Shown piece by piece: positions 18,369 through 26,617 of a stretch of DNA of 64,000 nucleotides (its first letter is position 1; the number at the start of each line of letters is the position of its first letter). The stretch is from positions 372,001 to 436,000 of the forward strand of contig NZ_RAPO01000004.1 in NCBI RefSeq assembly GCF_003610195.1, given 5' to 3'. Source of the DNA: Halopiger aswanensis (GTDB taxonomy: Archaea; Halobacteriota; Halobacteria; Halobacteriales; Natrialbaceae). The notes under the pieces are model-generated. The model had not been told where the DNA came from, did not search any database, and worked only from the letters and a program-made list of their open reading frames with translations. A program made the translations under genes and the position numbers.

Positions 18369-18517
18369 GATGCGCTCGCCTCCGTCCGTCGATAGTACTT
18401 CGAGCGCCGGCGTATCTCATAGCGGTTCCCGAGACGGGAACGAATCGACCGAGGCACGCCGGTCGCTTCGAGATACCGTGTGCTCGCCGTCGCGACGAAT
18501 CGAGTTGGTCCTTTCAT
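18365..18517 (-). CDS. Small basic 50-residue ORF, translationally coupled
   Basis: An ATG at 18517 begins 2 nt after the stop codon of the Gfo/Idh/MocA gene, and the ORF's TGA overlaps the GTG start of the 631-residue protein (GTGA at 18365-18368), filling the operon gap exactly. The product is very basic (about 14 Arg/Lys in 50; RRRSKYYRR near the end), unlike the acidic neighbours, with no membrane span. It could be a real small RNA- or protein-binding peptide, a coupling ORF, or chance. The function is unknown. Confidence 0.4.
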   Translation of the reverse strand: MKGPTRFVATASTRYLEATGVPRSIRSRLGNRYEIRRRSKYYRRTEASAS

Positions 18518-18519
18518 CG

Positions 18520-19527
18520 TTACTCTCGAGCGCCGTACTCGACGTCGACCCACTGGCCGGTTCTGGCCGCCTCTTCCGCGGCGAACGTGATATCCAGTGC
18601 CTTGCGTGCCTCCTCGGGCGGGATCATCGGCTCGCGGTCGTCGCGGATCGCCGCGACGAAGTCCCGAACCTGCCCGGCGATGCCCGTTCCCATGTGGAAC
18701 GGTTCGGGCGTCGCCTCGGCGCCGGCTTTCGTCTCGAACAGGTCGAGTTCGTCCTCGTGCCACTTGAACGAGCCCTCGGTTCCGTGGAGGTTCAGCGAGA
18801 GTCGTTCCTCGGGATACATCGCCGTCGTCCCCGTGATCTGGCCGTAGCCGCCGTTCGCGAACTCGACGCTCGCCACGGCGGTGTCCGGGACTTCGACGTC
18901 GTGGTGGACCGTATCGAGTTCGGCGGCGATCCGCTCGATCTCGCCGGCCGTCCACTGGAGGAGGTCGATGCCGTGGAGCGCCTGCGTGAGCAGCACTCCG
19001 CCGTCGAGGTCGGTCGTCCCGTGCCAGCCGATGTCCTCGTAGTAGGACGGGTCTCGGTGCCACTTGACCTCCACTTCGCCGAGGACGAGGTCGCCGAGTT
19101 GCCCGTCGGCGACGACCTCGCGGGCGAACTGCGGGCCGCCGTACAACCGCCGCTGGAAGATCCCGCCCAGCGTGATCCCCTCGCGCTCGCAGACGTCGAT
19201 CAGCTCGTCGACCCGCTCGCGCGTGATTTCGAGGGGCTTCTCGCAGAGGATGTCCACGCCCGCTTCGGCGAGAGCCGAGACGATCTCGAGGTGCGTTCCG
19301 TTCGGCGTACAGACGCTGACGATGTCGAGGTCGGCCTCGACCGCCATCTCGCCGGGATCCGTGTACCAGGCGACGTCGTACGCGTCCGCGAACGAGCGAG
19401 CGATCCCCTCGTCGATGTCGGCGCAGGCGACGAGCGTCGCGTCCTCGAGGTCTTCGACGGCGTCCGCGTGATTTTCTCCCATGCCGGCACAACCGACGAC
19501 TCCATACCGGAAGTCACTAGCTGCCAT
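18520..19527 (-). CDS. Gfo/Idh/MocA-family NAD(P)-dependent sugar dehydrogenase 1
   Basis: A 335-residue oxidoreductase. The N-terminal Rossmann fold has GVVGCAGMGENHADAV, then VSVCTPNGTHLEI and the family hallmark CEKPLEITRERV (catalytic Lys). The C-terminal half carries HGIDLLQW, in place of the more usual GxxH, and LNLHGTEGSFKW. The ATG at 19527 is supported by a TATA box (TTTATAG, centred near 19556). It probably oxidises or reduces a sugar, inositol or uronate derivative; the substrate is unassigned. It leads a minus-strand operon with the small basic ORF and the 631-residue protein. The two catabolic-type operators at 19721 and 19891 lie upstream. Confidence 0.85.
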   Translation of the reverse strand: MAASDFRYGVVGCAGMGENHADAVEDLEDATLVACADIDEGIARSFADAYDVAWYTDPGEMAVEADLDIVSVCTPNGTHLEIVSALAEAGVDILCEKPLEITRERVDELIDVCEREGITLGGIFQRRLYGGPQFAREVVADGQLGDLVLGEVEVKWHRDPSYYEDIGWHGTTDLDGGVLLTQALHGIDLLQWTAGEIERIAAELDTVHHDVEVPDTAVASVEFANGGYGQITGTTAMYPEERLSLNLHGTEGSFKWHEDELDLFETKAGAEATPEPFHMGTGIAGQVRDFVAAIRDDREPMIPPEEARKALDITFAAEEAARTGQWVDVEYGARE

Positions 19528-19600
19528 TGACGTGCACAAGCGAGTAGCAGGGATTTATAGATTGTGCTGCGTTCACATTGCGTACACGTTGCACCGGGGG

Positions 19601-19702
19601 TCGTTAGACGAACCCCGGAACGTATTCGCCGAACTCGTCGATATCGAGCGCGGCTATCCCCAGGAATACGATCTCGAGGGCGCCAGCGTCCTCGAGCCCT
19701 GA
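19601..19702 (+). pseudogene. Relic of an LplD-type GH4 alpha-galacturonidase C-terminus
   Basis: The last 33 codons of this frame (SLDEP, then NVFAELVDIERGYPQEYDL, ending ASVLEP-stop) match the C-terminus of the intact GH4 protein encoded at 60136-61575 (LNEP, then ELFAELVEIERDYFRDYDL, ending ADVLTDD). About eight residues are deleted between the DEP/NEP and the NVF/ELF blocks. Nothing upstream of 19601 continues the similarity. This is therefore the 3-prime stub of a lost GH4 gene, left immediately before the GTTCCC palindrome. Confidence 0.7.
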
Positions 19703-19720
19703 TTCGAGCAGCGATCAGGC

Positions 19721-19737
19721 GTTCCCCAGAGGGGAAC
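19721..19737. promoter_or_regulatory. GTTCCC-N5-GGGAAC palindrome, copy 1
   Basis: GTTCCC-CAGAG-GGGAAC is a perfect 6+5+6 palindrome, identical in architecture to the site at the iclR promoter (52882-52898). It lies about 165 nt upstream of the TATA box of the Gfo/Idh/MocA operon and 19 nt after the GH4 relic stop. Confidence 0.6.
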
Positions 19738-19890
19738 TATCTGTGACGGGTCGGGCAGTCATCGATACCCGACTCACCCGCGCTTGCCGCGGAACGACCT
19801 GACACTCGTAGATTTGAGGGCTGACTGTCGATACGGTCGTCCGGATCGGAGACGAGTGCGATCGATCCTCCCGGCGCTCCGCCGTTCCTA

Positions 19891-19910
19891 TTACGACCAT
19901 ACGATTGTAA
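19891..19910. promoter_or_regulatory. TTAC/GTAA 20-bp pseudo-palindrome, copy 2
   Basis: TTAC-GAC-CATACG-ATT-GTAA; on the reverse strand TTAC-AAT-CGTATG-GTC-GTAA. Both outer arms are exact. It lies in the same gap as a GTTCCC palindrome. Confidence 0.5.
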
Positions 19911-20296
19911 CCTCCCGCGTTCGTAATCGGGATATCAGTCGCACTACGACCGCCGCTCTTCGCCGATGAAGGCGGAATTCCGTCGGCACGGGCGGTTCGC
20001 TCGCCGATACTCGATGATAGCCGCTCGTTCTCGAGAGAGGAACGACGGTACCGATCGATGCAGCGATCGAACCGTCGCGACAGCCCCGAACCGGTTCGGG
20101 AGTCGAATTCGGAGCGGGGGTGGCCGGTTGGCAGCGGGGTTTTCGTTCCGCGGTCGGGAATGGCGCCGTCGGCTTCGGCTTCCCGGCGCGACGATCGCGA
20201 GCCACGAACTCCTGACGCACTACCCCTGTAGTACCGATACCGAGTTGTTTCCTCGACTCGAGCCGACGATACTGTTTGAGACGCGGCTCGACGCCG

Positions 20297-22624
20297 TTAC
20301 TCGACGCGCGTCTCGCCGAAGAAGCGTTTCTCGATCGTGGGAACGAGCCGCTTCTCCCCGCCGATCTCGACGGTGGCGGTTGCTCGGATGTCAGCAGCGG
20401 AGCGGCCGACTCGAAGCTCGTATTCGCCGGGGTGGACGGCCAGTTCTTCCGTTTCGTCGAGGAGGGCAAGTTGAGACGTGCCGAGTTCGACCGTGACGCG
20501 AGCCCGCTCGCCCGGCTCGAGGAAGACCCGCTCGAAGGCGCGCAGTTGCTGGACGGGCCGTACGAGCGGCGGGTTCCGAGCGTGGCTGTACCACTGGACG
20601 ACTTCGTGGCCGGCCCGATCGCCGACGTTTTCGATCGTCACGCTCGCCTCGATCGTCCCTGCAGGGCCCACCGCGTCGGCCGCGAGCTCGAGATCACCGT
20701 ACGCGAACGTCGTGTAGCTTTCGCCGTGGCCGAACGGAAACAACGCGTCTCCGGGCGTGTAGACGTAATCGCCGCTGACCGCGTTGGGATTGCGATTGTA
20801 GTTGATCGGCAACTGTCCGGCGTCGCGAGGGAGCGAGACCGGAAGCCGGCCGCTCGGATTGTGGTCGCCGACGAGCACGTCCGCGATTCCCGCGCCGCCC
20901 TCCTCGCCCGGCAGCCACGCGTGGGCGATCGTCGGCACGGCGTCGGCGACGTCGGTCAGCGCGTGGGGTTTCCCGCTCACGACGACGGCGACGGTCGGCG
21001 TGTCCGTCTCCGTGACGGCCTCGAGAAGTTGCTCCTGGACACCGGGGAGCCCGAGATCGGTGACGTCGCGGCCCTCGCCGCTGGTCGAGATCGTCGGCTG
21101 GTGGGCGCGGTCGTCGTCGGCGTCGCTGAAGTCGATCGTCGAATTTGCGCCGACTAACGCGACGGCCACGTCCGCCTCGTCGACCGCTGCGACCGCTTCG
21201 TCGATGCGGTCGGTGGACGGACCGGTGAGCGTACAGCCGGGTGTGTGCGTAACGGCGTCGGCACCGAAGCGATCCTCGAGCGCCGACAGCGGCGAGACGA
21301 TGTCGATGCCGGCGTCCGCATCGTCGAGTTCCGGGAAGTGTGCGAGGTAGGCGTAGTCGCCGAGCAATCCTTCCGTCGCGTCGGCCTTCGGGCCGATCGC
21401 GGCGACCGACTCGACGGCGTCGGGATCGAGCGGGAGGACGTCGGCCTCGTCCTGTAAGAGCGTCACCGACTCGCGGGCGGCCCGCCGCGCGAGCGCTCGC
21501 TGGCCGTCGGTTTCGAAGACGTCGTCGACTGCATCGGGATCGACGGGATCGGCCTCGAACAGTCCCTTTCGGAACTTCGACCGGAGGACACGGCGGACGG
21601 ACTCGTCGACCGTCTCCTCTGCGATTTCCCCGTCTTCGACGGCCGCGACGAGCTCCTCGTAGGCGTCGATGCTCGAGAGTTCGACGTCGATCCCCGCCTC
21701 GAGCGCCATGATCGCGGCCTCGCGGTCGTCGGCGGCGACCTCGTGCTCGCTGCGCAGTTTCGTGACCGTCCCGTAGTCGGCGACGACGACGCCGTCGAAG
21801 CCCCACTGCTTGCGTAGCAGTTCGGTGAGCAGATACCGGGAGCTGCCACAGGGAACGCCGTCGAGATCGTGATAGGCGTTCATCACGGATTCGGCGTCGC
21901 CCTCCTTCACGGCTGCCTCGAAGGGGAACAGGTGCTCACGGAGCGCTCGCGGGCCCAGCGAGACGGACGCGCGGTTCTTGCCGCCCGAGGGTGCGCCGTG
22001 ACCGACGAAATGTTTGAGCGTCGCCGAAATCCCTGCCTCGTGGTCGTCGCCTTGTAGTCCCGACACGTACACGCAGGCCATCCGAGCGACGAGGTACTGA
22101 TCCTCCCCGAAGGTCTCCTCGGTGCGCCCCCACCGGTGATCCCGCGCGAGGTCCAGTACCGGCGAGAGCGCGTGAACCGCGCCGATTGCTCGTAGCTGCT
22201 TGCGAATTTCGGTCGTGATCTCCTCGACTAGATCGGGCGACCACGTGCTCGCGAGCCCGATCGACTGCGGGAACGTCGTTCCGCCGGGGCCCATGTAGCC
22301 GCTGAGACACTCCTCGTGGGGCGTCGCCGGAATCCCGAGTCGGGTCTCGGCGAGGACCGCCTGGGCCGCGTTCGCGACTTCCGCAGCGTCGCGAGGCGAG
22401 AGGTTTCCCTCGCCGCCGATGCGGGTGATCTGGCCGGTGCCTTCGGCGAGGATCTCCTCTGCTTGTTTGTGATCGAACTCGCCATCGGAGAGCAGTTCCG
22501 AGGCGGGGATCGAGCCCAGTTGTGCAACTTTTTCCTCGAGGGTCATCCGCTCGAGCAGCTCTTCGGTGCGCCGTGCGGACGACAGCGACGGATCTCGATA
22601 CGCCGGTCTGGTATCGTCTGGCAT
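20297..22624 (-). CDS. Glycoside hydrolase family 3 (beta-glycosidase), enzyme 2
   Basis: A 775-residue GH3 enzyme only distantly like enzyme 1. The catalytic barrel has PATPHEECLSGYMGPGGTTFPQ, LKHFVGHGAPSGGKN and the nucleophile in VVVADYG (Asp about 283). A second domain has GGAGIADVLVGDHNPSGRLPVS, and the protein ends with a FnIII-like domain (GHEVVQWYSHAR). The HEECLSG and HGAPSGG variants are seen in xylosidase- or galactosidase-like GH3 subgroups. There is no signal peptide. The ATG at 22624 has a TATA-like TACTTTTC about 27 nt upstream. It diverges from the pectate lyase gene and probably acts on side-chain sugars released from pectin. Confidence 0.9.
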   Translation of the reverse strand: MPDDTRPAYRDPSLSSARRTEELLERMTLEEKVAQLGSIPASELLSDGEFDHKQAEEILAEGTGQITRIGGEGNLSPRDAAEVANAAQAVLAETRLGIPATPHEECLSGYMGPGGTTFPQSIGLASTWSPDLVEEITTEIRKQLRAIGAVHALSPVLDLARDHRWGRTEETFGEDQYLVARMACVYVSGLQGDDHEAGISATLKHFVGHGAPSGGKNRASVSLGPRALREHLFPFEAAVKEGDAESVMNAYHDLDGVPCGSSRYLLTELLRKQWGFDGVVVADYGTVTKLRSEHEVAADDREAAIMALEAGIDVELSSIDAYEELVAAVEDGEIAEETVDESVRRVLRSKFRKGLFEADPVDPDAVDDVFETDGQRALARRAARESVTLLQDEADVLPLDPDAVESVAAIGPKADATEGLLGDYAYLAHFPELDDADAGIDIVSPLSALEDRFGADAVTHTPGCTLTGPSTDRIDEAVAAVDEADVAVALVGANSTIDFSDADDDRAHQPTISTSGEGRDVTDLGLPGVQEQLLEAVTETDTPTVAVVVSGKPHALTDVADAVPTIAHAWLPGEEGGAGIADVLVGDHNPSGRLPVSLPRDAGQLPINYNRNPNAVSGDYVYTPGDALFPFGHGESYTTFAYGDLELAADAVGPAGTIEASVTIENVGDRAGHEVVQWYSHARNPPLVRPVQQLRAFERVFLEPGERARVTVELGTSQLALLDETEELAVHPGEYELRVGRSAADIRATATVEIGGEKRLVPTIEKRFFGETRVE

Positions 22625-22788
22625 ACCAATGGGCGTGTCATCCGTCGTGAAAAGTACTCCGGTCGTCACGATTCGAACGGACGACCGAGGGCGAGTCATT
22701 CTTGGGTACGACAGTCTCGTCGCGACTCGAGAAGCGGCTTGCGACGGGTCGACGACCGATAACCGTCCGTGATAACCATCGACAAAAG

Positions 22789-22803
22789 ATTTATCAAATA
22801 AAT
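22789..22803 (+). promoter_or_regulatory. TATA region of the pectate lyase gene
   Basis: An AT-only stretch (TTTATCAAATAAAT region) lies 29-43 nt before the ATG at 22832, the only such box in the 207-nt divergent gap with GH3 gene 2 on this strand. Confidence 0.45.
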
Positions 22804-22831
22804 CGTGATACTGTCGGCTCGGTGCGAGCCA

Positions 22832-24958
22832 ATGACACAGCACAGACGCGCGTTTCTGCGCACGATCGGAGCGGGGAGTCTCGGCATCGCCGCGGGCACG
22901 GCGATCAGTAACACGGCCGCGGCAGCGACGGTCATCACAATGGAGGGCGGCGGTGCGGACATCTGGAGCACCGAAGACGCCTTCCACTACTACTATCAGT
23001 CGCTCACCGGCGACTTCGACGTCGTCGTCCACAGCCTCGGCGTCGAGAACACGGATCCGTGGGCCAAAGCAGGGCTCATGGTCCGGAACTCGTTGACAGC
23101 CGACGCGGCCAACGCGATGGTACGGCACCGACCGAACGGCGAAGCGTCGGTCCAGTGGCGACCCGATGCCGGTGCCGATTCCGATAGCATGGACGCGATC
23201 CAGGCGGACTGGCTCCGCCTCCGGCGCAGCGGCGAGACGATCGAGGCCTACGGCTCTCCCGACGGCGAAAACTGGACGGACCTCGGACAGCTCGGCGCAG
23301 ACGACATCGCGCTCGCCGACGAGGTCTACGTCGGGCTGGCGGTCACGAGCCACAACGCCGGCACGCTCGCGACGGCGACGTTCAAGGACCTCGAGGGACT
23401 CTCGCTCGAGGCGATGACGAACCAGGATATCGGCGACGTCGAGGTCGCCGGAAGCGTCTCGACCGAGGAGGGCGTTCCCTTCGCCTCGACCGACGAGGCG
23501 ACCGACGTTACGGCGGACGGCGTCACGCTTCACGGAACGCTCGACGACCTCGGCGGCGCCGACGCCGCCGACTGCTACTTCGAGTACCGCGAGGTTCCCA
23601 GAGAGTCCTGGCAGCGAACCGACGCACGGACGCTCTCGGAGCCGGGATCGTTCAGCGCCGAGGTTTCGGGGCTCGACACCCGTCGCTACTACGAATTCCG
23701 CGCGGCCGTCGAGGCCGGCGACGGGGATTCGGCCGTCGGCTCGACTGCACAGTTCGCGACGCCGAGCAGGTCGAACGGCTCCGGCGGCGACGGCGGACCG
23801 GAGAGCAAGTCGCACTTCGATCCGGACGACGGATTCGCGACCGCCGCCGAGTGGCTCGACGACGAGACGCCAGTCGTCACGGTCCGCGAACCGACGCGGC
23901 GTCAACTGCAGTCCGCGCTCCACGTCGACGGCCCTCGTCTCGTCGTCTTCGAGACCAGCGGCACGATCGACCTCGGCGCACGCACGCTCGAGATTCCGAA
24001 CGACGAGTGTTACGTCGCTGGACAAACCGCGCCGTCGCCGGGGATCACGCTGATCCGCGGCGGGCTCTACGTGGAGGGCGACGACTGCGTCGTCCAGCAC
24101 ATCCGCGTTCGACCGGGCGACGCCGACCAGGACGTCGGCTGGGAACCCGACGCGCTTCACACCGGCGACGACACGGAAAACAACGTTATCGATCACTGCA
24201 CCGCGACGTGGGGCATCGACGAGAACCTCTCGGTCGGCTACGACACGACGGATACGACCCTCTCGAACTGCCTGATCGCCGAACCGCTCGACGACGCGAC
24301 CCACCCGAAGGGCCCCCACGGCTACGGGACCCTCGTCGGGGACGGCGCCGAGAACGTCGCCATCTTGGGCAGCGTGTACGCGTACAACGTCGACCGGAAT
24401 CCGCGGCTGAAGGAGGGAACCCAGACCGTCCTCGTCAACAACCTCATCCACCACTACAAGGACGGCGTCTGGATGGACCCGGACACGAACGCCAGCATCG
24501 AAGGCAACGTCTTCGAGCAACCCCAGAGCGACCAGCCCAACGTCTTCGGGGACGGCGAGGCCTTCGTCGACGACAACATCCCGTACTGGGACGCCGACCG
24601 CGAGATGGTCGGCGACGGTATCACCGAACTCGAGGAACGGCCTCTCTGGCCCGATGGGATCGAGGCGATGCCGGCCGCGAAGACCCGGTGGCACAACCTC
24701 GCGAACGTCGGCGCACGACCCGCCGACCGAACCGAGCACGACTGGCGGCTCATCAAAGACGTCTGGACCGGCGACGGCGAACGGATCGACAGCCAGGAGG
24801 AGGTCGGCGGTTATCCGGACCTGCCCGAGAACACGCACGACCTGCGCGTCCCCGAGAGCGGGACCCGCGCGTGGCTCCGCTCGTGGACCCGTCGCGTCGA
24901 AGCCGGTCGGTCGCACGGGGCTGGCCGGTCGCCGTCGAAACCCGGTCGTCACGAGTAG
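22832..24958 (+). CDS. Tat-exported modular pectate lyase (PL1)
   Basis: A 708-residue secreted enzyme. Residues 1-33 are a Tat signal (HRRAFLRTIGAGSLG, then ANTAAAA-type cleavage region) without a lipobox Cys. Residues about 35-195 form a concanavalin-like DUF1349/LamG-type domain (MEGGGADIW, WAKAGLMVR, HRPNGEASVQWR, YGSPDGENWTDLG). Residues about 225-310 are FnIII-like (GVTLHGTLDDLGG, SGLDTRRYYEFRAAV). A Gly/Ser linker follows, then the PL1 beta-helix from about 330, with DHCTATWGIDENLSVGY (about 454) and the catalytic Arg segment YNVDRNPRLKEGTQ (about 518). It should cleave de-esterified polygalacturonate by beta-elimination outside the cell. It is the only clearly exported depolymerase in the window. 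Confidence 0.88.
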   Translation: MTQHRRAFLRTIGAGSLGIAAGTAISNTAAAATVITMEGGGADIWSTEDAFHYYYQSLTGDFDVVVHSLGVENTDPWAKAGLMVRNSLTADAANAMVRHRPNGEASVQWRPDAGADSDSMDAIQADWLRLRRSGETIEAYGSPDGENWTDLGQLGADDIALADEVYVGLAVTSHNAGTLATATFKDLEGLSLEAMTNQDIGDVEVAGSVSTEEGVPFASTDEATDVTADGVTLHGTLDDLGGADAADCYFEYREVPRESWQRTDARTLSEPGSFSAEVSGLDTRRYYEFRAAVEAGDGDSAVGSTAQFATPSRSNGSGGDGGPESKSHFDPDDGFATAAEWLDDETPVVTVREPTRRQLQSALHVDGPRLVVFETSGTIDLGARTLEIPNDECYVAGQTAPSPGITLIRGGLYVEGDDCVVQHIRVRPGDADQDVGWEPDALHTGDDTENNVIDHCTATWGIDENLSVGYDTTDTTLSNCLIAEPLDDATHPKGPHGYGTLVGDGAENVAILGSVYAYNVDRNPRLKEGTQTVLVNNLIHHYKDGVWMDPDTNASIEGNVFEQPQSDQPNVFGDGEAFVDDNIPYWDADREMVGDGITELEERPLWPDGIEAMPAAKTRWHNLANVGARPADRTEHDWRLIKDVWTGDGERIDSQEEVGGYPDLPENTHDLRVPESGTRAWLRSWTRRVEAGRSHGAGRSPSKPGRHE

Positions 24959-25119
24959 CGGCCGCGGAACCGGAAGCAGCGTTAGATCGAACTCGAGACG
25001 CCCTATTCTTTCGCTCGTTGCGTTCGCGTACCGATCGCGATCGAAGCGCTCTACGCCGGAATCCGTTTGCAGGCGCATGCGCAGCGCGGACCGCGACAAC
25101 CGTTCATACCGGATAAACG

Positions 25120-25127
25120 TTTAATAT
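25120..25127 (+). promoter_or_regulatory. TATA box of a small membrane protein gene
   Basis: TTTAATAT is centred 25 nt before the ATG at 25149. It decides in favour of that start over an upstream in-frame GTG at 25131. Confidence 0.55.
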
Positions 25128-25148
25128 CCCGTGGCTGGATTCCCGACT

Positions 25149-25346
25149 ATGGGACTGCTGCAATCCGCCTCGAGACTCCTGTTCGGGATCGACGTTCTCT
25201 TCTTGCTCCTGCTCGGGTTCTCGTTTCTCTACATCGAACCCGGAACGGGACCGTTCGTCGTGGCAACGCTAACGCTCGTTCCCATCGGCTTGACGCTCGT
25301 CGGCAGTCTCGTCGTGCTGTATACCGGTTGGGAGCCGTTCGACTAA
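25149..25346 (+). CDS. Small two-helix membrane protein
   Basis: A 65-residue protein with two spans (about 12-30, LFGIDVLFLLLLGFSFLYI; 36-58, GPFVVATLTLVPIGLTLVGS) joined by a short EPGTG turn, and a GWEPFD tail. It lies between the pectate lyase and the second transporter operon, with its own promoter. It is not recognised. It has the same general size and topology as the protein at 7286-7525, which also neighbours a transporter operon, but no clear sequence identity was noticed. Confidence 0.65.
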   Translation: MGLLQSASRLLFGIDVLFLLLLGFSFLYIEPGTGPFVVATLTLVPIGLTLVGSLVVLYTGWEPFD

Positions 25347-25449
25347 CCGGTCGGCGCTCGGATCGAACAGTCCTGATTCTATTAGAATATCCGTTATAGA
25401 TGGGATACATTAATTAGGGTAGTCACATAACCATGTGTGCAACGATACC

Positions 25450-26454
25450 ATGCCAAATATAGGTTGGCGAATCCGCCGAATCGGACAATCAGTGTTCACG
25501 CTGTGGGCGGTGCTGACACTGACGTTCGTCCTCGTGCGGCTGTTACCCGGCAATCCGATGGGCGCGATGATCGAGCAACTGATCAGACAGGGGGTTAATC
25601 CGGCTCGCGCCCGCGAGCTCGTTTCGATGCGGTTGAGCGTCGATCCGAACAAACCGATTCCGCTCGCGTACGTCGACTACATGGCCAACATGCTCCAGGG
25701 CAATCTGGGGATGTCGATGTACTACTCGGAGCCGGTCGTCGATATCATCGCGCGGGCGCTCCCCTGGACGCTGTTCGTGTTGAGCTGGTCGCTGTTCATC
25801 AGTTTCTTCCTCGGCGTCGTCGTCGGCGCGCTGATGGCCTACTGGGAGGGCGGCAAGCTCGACGTCGGGCTCACGTCGTGGGCGATCATGATGGGATCGA
25901 TTCCCTACTACGTGCTCGCACTCCTGCTGTTGATCTTCTGTGCCTACCGATGGGGGATCTTCCCGACGAGCGGACGGCAGCCGACCGGCGTCCCGCCCGG
26001 GTTCAACTGGGCGTACATCTCGGGCATCGTGCACCACGCTGCGCTCCCGGTCCTGTCAATGTTGGTCGCCTCTGGGGTCGCCTCGCTCGGGATGCGCGGG
26101 AACAGCATCCGCGTCCTCGGCGAGGACTACCTCCGGGTCGCGCGGCTGCGCGGGCTCTCCGATCTGACGATCTCGACCCAGTACGTCGCCCGCAACGCCG
26201 TGCTTCCGATGTATACGGCGTTCCTGATCAGCATCGGCGAGATGTTCGGCGGCTCCGTGGTCTTAGAGCAGGTGTTCTCCTACCGCGGACTCGGCTGGTA
26301 CATGCTTTCGGCGACCTACCAGCGCGACTATCCGCTGATGATGGGCATGTTCACCGTCATCACGATCGCCGTCGTCATCGCCCTGTTAGTCGCCGACCTC
26401 ACGTACTCGTTCGTGGACCCGCGAGCGGGAGGGCAGGAGAGTGAATCGTACTGA
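25450..26454 (+). CDS. ABC transporter permease, DppB type (second system)
   Basis: A 334-residue DppB-like permease: first span VFTLWAVLTLTFVLVRLLPGNPMG, periplasmic-type loop, then five spans. The EAA loop is EDYLRVARLRGLSDLTISTQ and the end reads RGLGWYMLSATYQRDYPLMMG. The ATG at 25450 is chosen; a GTG at 25435 is an alternative. A TATA-like TTAATTAG sits about 35 nt upstream. It opens the second transporter operon (B-C-DF-SBP), in which the SBP gene comes last instead of first. Confidence 0.9.
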   Translation: MPNIGWRIRRIGQSVFTLWAVLTLTFVLVRLLPGNPMGAMIEQLIRQGVNPARARELVSMRLSVDPNKPIPLAYVDYMANMLQGNLGMSMYYSEPVVDIIARALPWTLFVLSWSLFISFFLGVVVGALMAYWEGGKLDVGLTSWAIMMGSIPYYVLALLLLIFCAYRWGIFPTSGRQPTGVPPGFNWAYISGIVHHAALPVLSMLVASGVASLGMRGNSIRVLGEDYLRVARLRGLSDLTISTQYVARNAVLPMYTAFLISIGEMFGGSVVLEQVFSYRGLGWYMLSATYQRDYPLMMGMFTVITIAVVIALLVADLTYSFVDPRAGGQESESY

Positions 26455-26548
26455 ACTGCGGGCGGCCGGACCGCCGGCCCCCGTCCGACGGCCCTCGAGG
26501 GCGATCGATCTCGAGGCTCGCTCGAAACGCCAGCAAAGGACGTCACAC

Positions 26549-26617
26549 ATGACTCAGGTTACGACTCGCACCCGGCCGCGTGACTCGAGCGCGGCCGAGA
26601 CGGAGGTGGACAGATGA
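26549..26617 (+). CDS. 22-codon leader ORF overlapping the second DppC gene
   Basis: An ATG at 26549, preceded at 8 nt by an AGGA Shine-Dalgarno-like string, opens a 22-residue frame whose TGA overlaps the ATG of the permease gene (ATGA at 26614-26617). It sits in an otherwise unusually long 160-nt gap between two permease genes. It may couple translation of the DppC gene to the upstream message. No similarity was recognised. Confidence 0.3.
   Translation: MTQVTTRTRPRDSSAAETEVDR

Larger units (their letters stand above)
19703..20296. other. 594-nt gap with two operator-like palindromes
   Basis: No gene is supported; open frames here are non-acidic and short. The gap holds a perfect GTTCCC palindrome (19721-19737) and a TTAC/GTAA motif (19891-19910). 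A separate string ACTACCCCTGTAGT (near 20218) is a short palindrome of unknown meaning. The right end is the 3-prime end of the minus-strand GH3 gene 2. Confidence 0.5.

Noticed and set aside
20214-20236. CCCCTGTAG core shared with the palindrome at 38720
   Set aside because: Only the centre is shared; the defining half-sites are absent. It is left as an unexplained short palindrome.
19891-20469. 192-codon minus-strand frame extending past the end of GH3 gene 2
   Set aside because: It is Ser/Arg/Pro-rich, overlaps the GH3 coding region in another frame and has no recognisable feature.
20297-25099. A 1,600-codon open frame on the minus strand that spans GH3 gene 2 and the antisense of the pectate lyase gene
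   Set aside because: Only the part from 22624 down to 20297 encodes a recognisable protein; the upstream 2.4 kb is antisense to a well-supported PL1 gene. Long antisense frames are common in GC-rich haloarchaeal DNA.
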